Positions 1-7,820 are shown, counted from the stretch's first letter. The stretch: 17,485 bases of DNA from CAINVV01 sp037129695 (GCA_037129695.1 JBAXUL010000086.1:1-17485), one strand, 5' to 3'. Numbers and translations are program-made. The notes: a model not told the origin generated them from the sequence alone.

Positions 1-133
1 CGGTCCCTGAGCTGCACTGCCCTGAGCATGTCGAAGGGTCGAAGGGGTCGAAGGGTCTTTATTAAGATAATTAAAATCCGGTCCCTGAGCTGCACTGCCC
101 TGAGCATGTCGAAGGGTCGAAGGGGTCGAAGGG
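1..133. repeat. Two copies of a 55-nt direct repeat
   Basis: Positions 1-55 and 79-133 are identical, giving a period of 78 nt; the left copy may continue beyond the window edge. Each copy starts CGGTCCCTGAG, contains CCCTGAGCATGTCGAAGGG and ends in a run of short GTCGAAGGG-like units. The 23 nt between the copies are AT-rich. The repeat lies downstream of the queF stop codon. I infer an interspersed intergenic repeat of the TCGAAGGG/CCCTGAG type rather than a coding or CRISPR element. Confidence 0.85.
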
Positions 134-185
134 GTCAATGTTTTATTAACTTTCAAATACCAAATCCCGGGAGTTCCTTCATTGG

Positions 186-210
186 TAATCTGTAATCTTT
201 AATTTGTAAT
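186..210. repeat. AT-rich 25-nt repeat, copy 1
   Basis: This 25-nt stretch, beginning TAATCTGTAAT and ending AATTTGTAAT, recurs at 7983-8007 with a single mismatch. It runs directly into the queF stop codon (TGA on the minus strand, 210-212). It appears built from degenerate TAATTTG-like units. Its function is unknown; a degenerate intergenic repeat is the simplest reading. Confidence 0.6.
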
Positions 211-680
211 CATCTGTTGTCCACCTTCTCCGGATACAAATCGTGGTTCATCAGCCTGTATTCGGCCATTGAAACAAATTTGGTGCCGGGCTTGCCGTAG
301 TTGCACCAGGGATCAATGCTGATGCCTCCGCGCGGGGTAAATTTGCCCCAGACTTCGATGTACCCGGGATCCATCAGTTGGATCAGATCCTTCATGATAA
401 TGTTGACGCAATCCTCGTGGAAATCTCCATGATTTCTGAAACTGAAGAGATAGAGTTTGAGACTCTTGCTCTCCACCATCTTCAGACCGGGAATATAACT
501 GATATACAAAGTGGCAAAATCAGGCTGGCCGGTGATCGGGCAGAGTGTGGTGAACTCCGGACAGTTGAATTTGACGAAATAATCATTGCCGGGATGCTTG
601 TTGTCAAATGTTTCGAGCACATCGGGGCGATAGTTGAAATCATAGGCAGTTGATTTGCCCAAACTATTCAGTTCATCCAT
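210..680 (-). CDS. queF: NADPH-dependent 7-cyano-7-deazaguanine reductase QueF
   Basis: QueF reduces the nitrile of preQ0 (7-cyano-7-deazaguanine) to the amine preQ1 with NADPH, the step before tRNA insertion in queuosine synthesis; it is cytosolic. At 156 residues it matches the short, single-domain (YkvM-type) QueF, not the long E. coli type. The catalytic block is intact: Cys47 in the TTLCPITGQPDFATLYISY segment, with Asp54 as the partner residue. The family signature ESKSLKLY follows at 70-77, then FRNHGDFHED with His88 and Glu89. The start ATG at 680 lies inside the end of queC (8-nt overlap), indicating translational coupling as the last gene of the yhhQ-queC-queF operon. Confidence 0.96.
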   Translation of the reverse strand: MDELNSLGKSTAYDFNYRPDVLETFDNKHPGNDYFVKFNCPEFTTLCPITGQPDFATLYISYIPGLKMVESKSLKLYLFSFRNHGDFHEDCVNIIMKDLIQLMDPGYIEVWGKFTPRGGISIDPWCNYGKPGTKFVSMAEYRLMNHDLYPEKVDNR

Positions 681-1335
681 TTTCCTTGGAGTTTAAGTAT
701 TTTTTCAATCCCCTGTTTCTTAGTTTGCACGACGGGCAGTTGCCGCAACCTTCCCCGGAAATACCGTGGTAGCAAGTGATGGTCTGATCTCTTACAATTT
801 CAAAGACCCCCAGGTCATCCGCCATTTTCCAGATTTCGGATTTGTCAAGCCACATCAGCGGGGTGTGGATGCGGTATTCGTAATCCATGGAGAGATTCAG
901 TGTCTGGTTGAGCGACACGATAAAATCATTGCGACAGTCGGGGTAACCGCTGAAATCGGCCTGTCCGACACCTGTGACCAGGTCGTGAATTCCATTCGCC
1001 TTTGCACAAATTGCAGCATAAGTGAGGAAAAGCATATTGCGGCCTTCCACGAGGGTATTCGGGGGACGATGATCAGGCTGATCTGACTCAACATCCATGT
1101 CTTTGTCTGTTAGCGCATTGTGAGAAACCCCGCTCAGGAGGTTAATCTGAAAAATCTGAAGCGGAATACCGGCTTCTTCCGTAATCTGGTGGGCTGCCTT
1201 TAACTCCACAAGATGTCTTTGTCCGTAGTCGAAAGCGATAGCAGAAACCTCATCAAAGTTTCGTTGTGCCCAAAACAGGCAAGTGGTCGAATCCTGGCCA
1301 CCTGAATAAACCACCAATGCTTTTGACCTGGCCAT
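673..1335 (-). CDS. queC: 7-cyano-7-deazaguanine synthase QueC
   Basis: QueC converts 7-carboxy-7-deazaguanine to preQ0 using ATP and ammonia, in the cytosol. The 220-residue product carries the N-type ATP pyrophosphatase loop SGGQDSTT at 11-18, close to the N terminus as usual for the family. A C-terminal zinc site has Cys188, Cys197, Cys200 and Cys203 (CGNCPSCKLR). The frame is open for 26 more codons upstream, but the ATG at 1335 is chosen for two reasons. MARSKALVVYSGG is the normal QueC N terminus, and this ATG overlaps the yhhQ stop as TGATG. The 3' end overlaps queF. The queD and queE genes are not in this window. Confidence 0.96.
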   Translation of the reverse strand: MARSKALVVYSGGQDSTTCLFWAQRNFDEVSAIAFDYGQRHLVELKAAHQITEEAGIPLQIFQINLLSGVSHNALTDKDMDVESDQPDHRPPNTLVEGRNMLFLTYAAICAKANGIHDLVTGVGQADFSGYPDCRNDFIVSLNQTLNLSMDYEYRIHTPLMWLDKSEIWKMADDLGVFEIVRDQTITCYHGISGEGCGNCPSCKLRNRGLKKYLNSKENG

Positions 1336-2015
1336 CAGACTTGTTTGATTAAGAAAGGATTGTAAGAAACACCATGGTCGTAGATGTCTGAACCTTCCAC
1401 TTTTTTGACCCACCTGACCACCAGAATAGTAAACGGTAAAATCAGAATTTCGTAGATGGTTTTAATCAGGGCCTGGGTAAAGACCATTCCAATCAAGGCA
1501 TTCAACGGGAGGTTACCGGCAAAGGCAATAAAGATAAATATCATGGAATCGGCGGTTTCTCCTACCAGTGTAGAGAGAATCGCACGAACCGAGAAATTTT
1601 TTCCTTTCATCAGCACTTTCACCTTACTCATCACCATGGCATTGAGGAAGGAGCCGGTAAGGTAAGCTGTCAGACTGGCTGCGATGATGCGGGGGGTATT
1701 TCCGAGAATGGTATTAAATGCCTCCTGGTTGTGCCAGAAAGGTGCCGCAGGCATGACCATGGCCAGACTGAAAAACAGAACAGCCAGGATATTAACCGCA
1801 AAACCTGACCAGATAATGAGCCGGGCTTTTTGGTATCCCCATACCTCCACGATCACGTCGTTGAGAATGTAGGCAATGGGGAAAATCAGGACACCGGCGG
1901 GTGCTGCCCAGGAACCTATCAAAATAATTTTGGTGGCTAAGATGTTGGAAATCAAAAGGCAGATGGCAAACAGGATGCCTGCCATCATAAACAGGACAGA
2001 AACGGATCTTTTCAT
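1335..2015 (-). CDS. yhhQ: Queuosine precursor transporter, YhhQ/VUT family
   Basis: This 226-residue inner-membrane protein belongs to the VUT/DUF165 family, whose E. coli member YhhQ imports preQ0 and preQ1. The visible layout is several hydrophobic helices, beginning with VLFMMAGILFAICLLISNIL. There follow family-typical segments: APAGVLIFPIAYILNDVIVEVWGY near 38-61 and a GETADSMIFI-like motif near 151-160. Its position at the head of an operon with queC and queF supports a role in preQ0/preQ1 salvage alongside de novo synthesis. It is preceded by a candidate preQ1-I aptamer, so expression is probably repressed when preQ1 is plentiful. An older name is 'VUT family protein'; the exact substrate is inferred. 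Confidence 0.93.
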   Translation of the reverse strand: MKRSVSVLFMMAGILFAICLLISNILATKIILIGSWAAPAGVLIFPIAYILNDVIVEVWGYQKARLIIWSGFAVNILAVLFFSLAMVMPAAPFWHNQEAFNTILGNTPRIIAASLTAYLTGSFLNAMVMSKVKVLMKGKNFSVRAILSTLVGETADSMIFIFIAFAGNLPLNALIGMVFTQALIKTIYEILILPFTILVVRWVKKVEGSDIYDHGVSYNPFLIKQV

Positions 2016-2019
2016 TTTA

Positions 2020-2050
2020 CTTGTTTTTTACGTGGTGTTCAAGCACACGG
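2020..2050 (-). promoter_or_regulatory. Candidate preQ1-I riboswitch ahead of yhhQ-queC-queF
   Basis: Read on the minus strand, this leader matches the class I preQ1 aptamer element by element. P1 pairs CGTG (2049-2046) with CACG (2034-2031). The loop starts with U (2045), then CUUG (2043-2040), followed by AACAC (2039-2035) just before the 3' side of P1. The C at 2035 takes the place of the ligand-recognising cytosine. Then comes the A-rich strand TAAAAAA (2030-2024) and CAAG (2023-2020), which can pair perfectly with the loop CUUG to form pseudoknot helix P2. P2 ends four bases before the yhhQ ATG, so ligand binding would hide the initiation region, giving translational control. P1 has only four Watson-Crick pairs. 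The fold was found by eye; the downstream genes fit strongly. Confidence 0.8.
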
Positions 2051-2072
2051 AGTGAATGACTCAATCAGGATG

Positions 2073-2080
2073 CAAAGTTA
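2073..2080 (-). promoter_or_regulatory. Probable -7 promoter box for the queuosine operon
   Basis: On the minus strand this reads TAACTTTG, an exact match to the Bacteroidota -7 consensus TAnnTTTG. It lies about 22 nt upstream of the riboswitch aptamer and 58 nt from the yhhQ start, leaving a leader just long enough for the aptamer. A clear -33 TTG at the normal spacing is not visible; the nearest candidate (2107-2109) is 26 nt away. The promoter overlaps the decayed sulfatase sequence on the opposite strand. Confidence 0.5.
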
Positions 2081-2090
2081 GAAACAAAAT

Positions 2091-2443
2091 GGGAAAAGTC
2101 CTAATACAACCAAACAGATGTTCACCTATTTTCCGTATACCCCAACAGTTCCGGACTGGTTACCTGTTTCTGTAAATGTGCATGATGCTGGCTCGAAACT
2201 GATCCGAATGTTTTATCAGGGTGAACACGGACCCTCTACTACCGGCTTTACAATCTGAAGGGAGATTTGGGCGAGAAGATCAATCTGGCAGCGAAATATC
2301 CTGATCGGGTGAAACAAATGGACAAACTGATGGAGGAGTTCCTGAAGAGCGCCAAAACAGTGGTGCCAATTCCCGATCCGGCATTTGATCCGGCCAAATA
2401 TCATCCGGAATTCATAGGTGTTCAGGGTAATGAAACAAAATAG
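2091..2443 (+). pseudogene. C-terminal remnant of a sulfatase, frameshifted
   Basis: Two adjacent plus-strand frames join into the C-terminal end of a Bacteroidota-type S1 sulfatase. The first frame (readable from about 2091) gives FTYFPYTPTVPDWLPVSVNV and then a KLIRMFYQGEHGP segment, and stops at TGA soon after. The second frame, shifted by one base, continues YYRLYNLKGDLGEKINLA, then a PDRVKQMDKLMEEFL helix and VVPIPDPAFDPAKYHPEF, ending at TAG 2441-2443. The switch falls around 2230-2238 and fits loss of one base. The N-terminal catalytic part with the formylglycine Cys is absent; the upstream sequence is the promoter and leader of yhhQ on the other strand. It sits beside the GH106 gene in the same orientation, suggesting a former sulfatase of this polysaccharide locus. 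Identification rests on recalled family patterns. Confidence 0.8.
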
Positions 2444-2524
2444 GTATATTGGTCAACTAAAACGGACCTTTAGTCCCCTTTTGAAATGGTTAAAGGCACT
2501 TGGTCTAAAATAACTCAAATAAAC

Positions 2525-5500
2525 ATGAAACCAGTATTAATAATTTTCAGTCTGATTGTCGCTCTTTACACTGGAGCAACTAGAAACCCAAGATCAAATA
2601 ATCTACCCAAAAACCCCTTCGAAGCTGGATTCATAAGCCCTTCCGATACCATGCAAACCAGTGTTTACTGGTACTGGATTTCGGATAACATTTCTGAAGA
2701 GGGAGCGGTGAAAGACCTCTATTCGATGAAGGAGGCAGGCATTAATCGGGCATTCATTGGCAATATTGGATTAAGTGATATTCCGTATGGGAAAGTCAAG
2801 ATGCTCAGCGAAGAGTGGTGGAAGATACTCCATGCTGTGCTTAAAACAGCTACAAAACTGAATATCGAAATCGGAATTTTCAATTCGCCAGGATGGAGCC
2901 AGTCGGGTGGCCCATGGGTCAATTCAAATGAAGCCATGCGCTACCTTATTTCTTCTGAAACGCGCGTCTCTGGTCCGGTAAAATTCTCTCAGAGACTAAA
3001 AAAGCCAATTGAAATCTTTCAGGATGTGAAAGTTATTGCTTATCCAGCTCCAAAAGATGATCAACTCGTGTTGAACAGCAAAAACGGAATGATAACATCT
3101 ATCCCTCAGGTGGCCGATTTATCAAATATCTGTGATGATGACCAAAAATCAGGAATCAATTTCCCGGCAGGAAATGAATTTACGATCAACTTCGATGCAA
3201 ATACCTCATTCTCTGCCAGGAGTCTATCCATACGCACTACCGAAAAGCCGTTTCTGGCCACTGCCATTTTTCAGTTCAAAGCGGCCGATGGTCAATACAA
3301 AACCCTTTCCGAATTTCAGATTAATCGCTCCAATCCGGCTCTCAATGTGGGTTTTGAACCTTATGCCCCTGTTGTAGTGTCATTCCTGACGACCATGGCG
3401 AAAAGTTTCCGACTGATCATTCAAAATGCAAAACAGAACAGCGGACTGGCTGAAGTTGTGCTTTCTTCAGCGCCCCGTTTGGAGCGGTATGCCGAAAAGA
3501 CGCTGGCGAAAATGTACCAGACTCCGCTTCCCTACTGGCAAGAATACCAATGGGCTCCGCAAGCTGTTGTTGATGATCCGGCTACAGTGATCGATGCATC
3601 CAAAGTCGTCGATATCACAAAATACCTGTCAGCCGATGGAACACTTAACTGGGACGTTCCTGCAGGAAACTGGGTAATCCTTCGCACAGGCATGACTCCA
3701 ACCGGCACGAAAAATAGCCCTGCTTCGCCTGAAGCTACCGGCTATGAAGTGGATAAAATGAGCAAAAAGCATGCGGAGAAACATTTCTACGGACACATGG
3801 GAGAAATTCTTAAACGTATCCCCGAAGCCGACCGGAAATGTTTCAAAGTGGTAGTCCAGGACAGCTACGAAACTGGAGGACAAAATTTTACGGATGATTT
3901 TCTGCAGGAATTTCAACTGAAATACGGTTACGATGCTATACATTATCTTCCGGTTTATCAGGGAATGGTTGTAAACAGCCAGCAGTCGAGTGACCGTTTT
4001 CTATGGGATATGCGACGAATGGTTGCCGACAAGGTGGCTTACGATTATGTGGGAGGATTGCGTGACATCAGTCACAAACATGGCTTGCATACCTGGCTTG
4101 AATGCTACGGACACTGGGGCTTTCCAAGCGAGTTCCTGATGTATGGAGGGCAGTCGGACGAAATAGGCGGTGAGTTCTGGAGCGAAGGAGAATTGGGAAA
4201 TATTGAAAACCGTGCAGCCACTTCCTGTGGTCACATTTACGGAAAGACAAAGATATCAGCCGAATCAAATACCTGCGGCGGTGCTGCATTCAGCCGGTAC
4301 CCCGGCACCATTAAACAGCGTGGCGACCGTTTCTTTGCCGAAGGTATCAATAACACGCTTTTGCATGTTTATATCACCCAGCCATATGAAGATAAAAATC
4401 CGGGTATGAATGCCTGGTTTGGGAATGAGTTCAACCGCAAAAATACCTGGTTCTCGCAGATGGACGTTTACACCCAATACCTGAAACGTACCAACTATAT
4501 GCTTCAGCAGGGATTGAACGTGGCTGATGTGGCCTATTTTATTGGGGAAGATGCTCCGAAAATGACAGGTATTGCCGACCCTGCACTGCCGATTGGCTAT
4601 CAGTTTGATTACATGAATGCCGAAGTGATTGAAAAGTATATGACTGTTAAAAACGGACTGATTACCTTACCTCATGGAACCCAATACAAGATTTTGGTTT
4701 TGCCTAAACTGGAAACCATGCGTCCGGAATTGCTGACTAAGATTGGTCAATTGGTGAAAGACGGTGCCATCGTTCTCGGACCTGCGCCAAAACGTTCGCC
4801 AAGTTTACAAAATCAACCTCAAGCCGATCAACGGGTTTTGAAATTGGCTTCAGACTTATGGGGTGATGTGGATGGAGTAAAGGTTAAATCACGAAGATTA
4901 GGAAAAGGGATGATACTAAACGGAATGAATATGGCAGAGGCATTTGCTTTAATCGGCTGCCTGCCCGACTGCAAATTACCGGACGACAATACCATACATT
5001 ACGGCCACCGCATCGCCAAAGAAGGAGATATCTATTTTATTTCCAATCAAACTTCAGAAACGAAAATGGTTACTCCTGAATTCAGGGTCAAAGGAATGCA
5101 GCCCGAACTCTGGGAAGCCACAAAAGGCTACATTCGTAATCTTCCGGCATACCAACAAAAGGAAAATGCCACTGCCGTTCCTTTGAAACTGGAAGCCTAC
5201 GAAAGCGCATTTATTGTTTTCCGCAGACCAGCAGGTAAAGCATTGGCTGGCGGAGTTGATGCCAATTACCCCGAACCAACCCTTCTCTTTGATCTGAAAG
5301 GCCCGTGGACGGTTAATTTTAATGCTTCACAAAGAGGCCCGTCTGAATCTGTTGCATTTGAAACACTTCAGGATTGGACCAATTCGAAAGATGACCGCAT
5401 TAAGTACTATTCCGGAACGGCTTTTTACAACTGTAAATTCACACTGGTAAAAGTTCCTGAAGGTAAAAAGGTGATCATTAATTTGGGAGCATTTACAGCC

Positions 5501-5767
5501 ATGGCAAAAGTTACAGTGAACAATGGGTATGCCGGCGGATTATGGACTGCACCATTTAACCTCGATATTACCAACTTCATCAGGGTGGGCAATAACGACC
5601 TGAAAATTGAAATGGTAAATACCTGGGTGAACCGTCTGATAGGGGATCTGAAACTTCCTAAAGAACAGCGGAAGACCTGGTGCCCTGTCAATCCTTACAA
5701 AGTGGATAGTCCGTTGCAGCCTTCCGGATTATTTGGTCCTGTAACAATCAGTACCATAAACGATTAA
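2525..5767 (+). CDS. Exported alpha-L-rhamnosidase-like glycoside hydrolase, GH106 family
   Basis: The 1080-residue product should remove alpha-L-rhamnosyl groups from a polysaccharide in the periplasm or at the cell surface. A signal peptide (MKPVLIIFSLIVALYTGA) starts at the ATG at 2525, preferred over the in-frame ATG at 2486. GH106 features in order: YWYWISDN (48-55), FNSPGWSQSGGPWV (119-132), and DSYE (446-449) followed by an FTDDFLQEFQLKYGYD segment, with Glu449 the probable catalytic acid. AES (579-581) follows, with Glu580 the probable second carboxylate, then DVAYFIGED (668-676). A C-terminal galactose-binding-like beta domain spans about 920-1077. Neighbouring sulfatases and the rhaT-rhaA genes downstream support rhamnose as the released sugar. 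The natural polymer (ulvan-like, pectic RG-I/RG-II or other) cannot be read from the sequence. Confidence 0.87.
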   Translation: MKPVLIIFSLIVALYTGATRNPRSNNLPKNPFEAGFISPSDTMQTSVYWYWISDNISEEGAVKDLYSMKEAGINRAFIGNIGLSDIPYGKVKMLSEEWWKILHAVLKTATKLNIEIGIFNSPGWSQSGGPWVNSNEAMRYLISSETRVSGPVKFSQRLKKPIEIFQDVKVIAYPAPKDDQLVLNSKNGMITSIPQVADLSNICDDDQKSGINFPAGNEFTINFDANTSFSARSLSIRTTEKPFLATAIFQFKAADGQYKTLSEFQINRSNPALNVGFEPYAPVVVSFLTTMAKSFRLIIQNAKQNSGLAEVVLSSAPRLERYAEKTLAKMYQTPLPYWQEYQWAPQAVVDDPATVIDASKVVDITKYLSADGTLNWDVPAGNWVILRTGMTPTGTKNSPASPEATGYEVDKMSKKHAEKHFYGHMGEILKRIPEADRKCFKVVVQDSYETGGQNFTDDFLQEFQLKYGYDAIHYLPVYQGMVVNSQQSSDRFLWDMRRMVADKVAYDYVGGLRDISHKHGLHTWLECYGHWGFPSEFLMYGGQSDEIGGEFWSEGELGNIENRAATSCGHIYGKTKISAESNTCGGAAFSRYPGTIKQRGDRFFAEGINNTLLHVYITQPYEDKNPGMNAWFGNEFNRKNTWFSQMDVYTQYLKRTNYMLQQGLNVADVAYFIGEDAPKMTGIADPALPIGYQFDYMNAEVIEKYMTVKNGLITLPHGTQYKILVLPKLETMRPELLTKIGQLVKDGAIVLGPAPKRSPSLQNQPQADQRVLKLASDLWGDVDGVKVKSRRLGKGMILNGMNMAEAFALIGCLPDCKLPDDNTIHYGHRIAKEGDIYFISNQTSETKMVTPEFRVKGMQPELWEATKGYIRNLPAYQQKENATAVPLKLEAYESAFIVFRRPAGKALAGGVDANYPEPTLLFDLKGPWTVNFNASQRGPSESVAFETLQDWTNSKDDRIKYYSGTAFYNCKFTLVKVPEGKKVIINLGAFTAMAKVTVNNGYAGGLWTAPFNLDITNFIRVGNNDLKIEMVNTWVNRLIGDLKLPKEQRKTWCPVNPYKVDSPLQPSGLFGPVTISTIND

Positions 5768-5859
5768 TGGGTAAAAAAATCATAAACCTGGTCATTCTGG
5801 TATTCTCATTTGAAGTAGTATTTGCTGTGAATGAAGGTCGTGGGATAAGGAAAAGGTAA
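5767..5859 (+). CDS. Signal-peptide-like 30-residue ORF, possibly a truncated gene
   Basis: The ATG overlaps the GH106 stop codon (TAATG at 5765-5769). The ORF encodes MGKKIINLVILVFSFEVVFA followed by NEGRGIRKR-like residues and a stop. The start resembles a signal peptide: two lysines, a hydrophobic core and an Ala at a plausible cleavage site. Almost nothing follows it. It may be the 5' stump of a lost exported protein that was translationally coupled to the GH106 gene, or a chance ORF. I see no recognisable continuation in the other frames before the sulfatase. Confidence 0.35.
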   Translation: MGKKIINLVILVFSFEVVFAVNEGRGIRKR

Positions 5860-6020
5860 TTTTCCTATGTTTGTTCCCTTGTAAATTAGGATGGCTTCTT
5901 TATGTTGGTGGAGAGGAAATTTCGCCGATAAAAAACCAATAATTTCGGTTTCAAAATCGTTCGCTGAAATGGTGAACTCGTTCAAAACTGGTTTCTCGAA
6001 AAACTGTAAATTTAGATATA

Positions 6021-7472
6021 ATGGAGATTAACAGACTTTTTCTTTCGGCTTTAGCCATGGGGCTGATGACCTCTGGGCATTGTGGAACGAAGAATTCAAC
6101 AAAATGGGTGCAAAAACCCAATATCATTTTTATTCTAACCGATGACCAGCGATGGAATGCGTTGGGATACGAAGGGAATAAAATTATCCAGACCCCCGAA
6201 ATGGACAGACTTGCCCGTGAAGGTGTCTATTTCCGCAATTCTTTTGTCACCACTCCCATTTGCGCGGCAAGCAGGGCAAGTATTCTGACCGGAATGTATG
6301 AACGGACCCACGGATATACTTTCCAGCAGGGACCGCTTAAAGAGCCCTATGTAAAACGCACTTATCCCGTGTTACTCCAACACAATGGCTACACCACCGG
6401 ATTTTTCGGAAAACTGGGAGTAACAATCCCGGGAGCGGAAAAAATGTTTAATGAAGCCGACATTTACGACCGCGACGACAAAGCTCCCAACCGCCAAGGC
6501 TATTTCTTTAAAACGATCGGTGCCGATACTGTGCATCTTACAAGATACACCGGTTACAGGGCCCAGGAGTTTATTAAAAAGTTCGCCTCATCCGACAAGC
6601 CTTTCTGTTTGTCGCTTAGCTTCAGCGCCCCGCACGCGCATGATCCTGCTCCTGAACAATATTTTTGGCAGGAAAAATCCAACAAACGCTATACGGATGT
6701 GACCATTCCGGCTCCTCTTTTGGGAGAAGATAAATACTTCAATTCTCTGCCCAAAGAGGTCCGTGAAGGATTTAACCGACTTCGCTGGACCTGGCGTTTC
6801 GATACTCCTGAAAAATACCAAAAAAGTGTCAAGGGATATTATCGGATGATCAGTGAGGTGGATGACGAAATCGGAGAAATCAGGAAATTACTGGAAGAAT
6901 GTGGAGTAGCCAAAAACACAGTCATAATTTTCATGGGCGACAATGGATACTTTTTGGGAGAAAGGCAGTTGGCGGATAAATGGCTGATGTATGATAATTC
7001 ACTAAGGGTTCCAATGATGATTTTCGATCCAAGGGTGAAAAAGCACTTTGATGTGAAGGACATGGTATTGAATATTGATATTCCCGGGACCATGCTTGAC
7101 CTGGCAGGGGTGAAAGTACCTGTGGAATATCAGGGGAATAGTCTAAAATGTTACCTCGAAGGTAAAATGCCAAAGTCAAAACGGCATTCTATATTGTTTG
7201 AGCACCTTTGGAAATTGCCGCAGATTCCTTCAAGCGAAGGGGTCCGAACGGAGAAATGGAAGTATTTCAGATATCGGTTCATCGTGTCACCCGAAGAACT
7301 GTATGATCTGGAAAATGATCCGCTGGAAACCGTAAATCTGGCACAAAATCCTAAATACAAGAAAATTCTGGCCCGTCTCAGGAAAGACTGTGACGCTCAG
7401 ATTAAAAAATATACGGCTGCAAAGTTGGTCCCGGATTTTACCCCATCCGATAAAATTGACATGTCTTTCTGA
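6021..7472 (+). CDS. Exported sulfatase, S1 (formylglycine) family
   Basis: This 483-residue type I sulfatase hydrolyses sulfate esters, probably on a polysaccharide, outside the cytoplasm. The first about 22 residues form a short hydrophobic export signal; Cys21 follows His, so a lipoprotein box is not convincing. Active-site elements are present. Metal ligands are Asp41-Asp42 (ILTDDQR), and the signature C81-A-A-S-R85 has Cys81 as the residue oxidised to formylglycine. Further elements are His97, Lys131 (FFGKLG), His205/His207 (APHAHDP), Asp307-Asn308 (MGDNGY) and Lys320 (ADKW). The C-terminal subdomain has the ELYDLENDPLETVNLA pattern. Alanine replaces the usual proline of CxPxR, which anaerobic-type maturases accept; no maturase gene is in the window. 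Substrate is unknown; the context suggests a sulfated rhamnose-containing glycan. Confidence 0.93.
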   Translation: MEINRLFLSALAMGLMTSGHCGTKNSTKWVQKPNIIFILTDDQRWNALGYEGNKIIQTPEMDRLAREGVYFRNSFVTTPICAASRASILTGMYERTHGYTFQQGPLKEPYVKRTYPVLLQHNGYTTGFFGKLGVTIPGAEKMFNEADIYDRDDKAPNRQGYFFKTIGADTVHLTRYTGYRAQEFIKKFASSDKPFCLSLSFSAPHAHDPAPEQYFWQEKSNKRYTDVTIPAPLLGEDKYFNSLPKEVREGFNRLRWTWRFDTPEKYQKSVKGYYRMISEVDDEIGEIRKLLEECGVAKNTVIIFMGDNGYFLGERQLADKWLMYDNSLRVPMMIFDPRVKKHFDVKDMVLNIDIPGTMLDLAGVKVPVEYQGNSLKCYLEGKMPKSKRHSILFEHLWKLPQIPSSEGVRTEKWKYFRYRFIVSPEELYDLENDPLETVNLAQNPKYKKILARLRKDCDAQIKKYTAAKLVPDFTPSDKIDMSF

Positions 7473-7504
7473 AAGCTAAGAATTGCAAAAAAAAGAATGC
7501 CCAA

Positions 7505-7546
7505 TTTTTTCTTTGCGTTCTTTGCGTTCTTTGCGCGAAACTAAAG
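7505..7546. repeat. CTTTGCG-type interspersed repeat, copy 1
   Basis: This consists of three 9-nt units, CTTTGCGTT twice and then CTTTGCGCG, after a T-run and followed by AAACTAAA. The same architecture recurs at 7781-7820. Such units are familiar from intergenic regions of Bacteroidota genomes; their function is not known to me. Confidence 0.65.
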
Positions 7547-7780
7547 GCCAATTGCCCAAGGCTGGAGAATTTGAAACTGCGAAATTTTTCTTTTTTCTAC
7601 ATAAAAACAGAATGAAGAACAACCATCTATCATCCAAAATGAATATTGGGATGAAACGATCTTGAGCAATTCTTTCGCGCAACCGAAAATGAACAGGTGA
7701 CTATAGGCTTATCCAATCTTCGATTCCATTTGACCTTTGAAAAACAAACTAAGTAATGCACAATTAGTAATGTCATATTT

Positions 7781-7820
7781 TTTTCTTTGCAGGCTTTGCG
7801 AGCTTTGCGCGACACAACTG
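7781..7820. repeat. CTTTGCG-type interspersed repeat, copy 2
   Basis: A diverged copy of the element at 7505-7546: a T-run, then CTTTGCAGG, CTTTGCGAG and CTTTGCGCG, then ACACAACT. Same orientation as copy 1 and 276 nt away. The 9-nt period is kept while positions 7-9 of each unit vary. Confidence 0.65.

Noticed and set aside
1..133. CRISPR array
   Set aside because: Only two copies, a short AT-rich spacer, internal GTCGAAGGG units and no cas genes.
1336..1413. Longer queC start at 1413
   Set aside because: The 26 extra residues overlap yhhQ coding sequence and precede the normal QueC N terminus; the ATG at 1335 has TGATG coupling.
2216..2404. 62-codon minus-strand ORF in the gap before the GH106 gene
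   Set aside because: It is the reverse of the sulfatase remnant, which reads sensibly on the plus strand.
2486..2524. Longer GH106 start at 2486
   Set aside because: The 13 extra residues would put a polar stretch before the signal peptide that begins cleanly at 2525.
6008..6015. TAAATTTA as a -7 box for the sulfatase gene
   Set aside because: It lacks the final G of TAnnTTTG and is only 5 nt from the ATG, leaving no normal leader.
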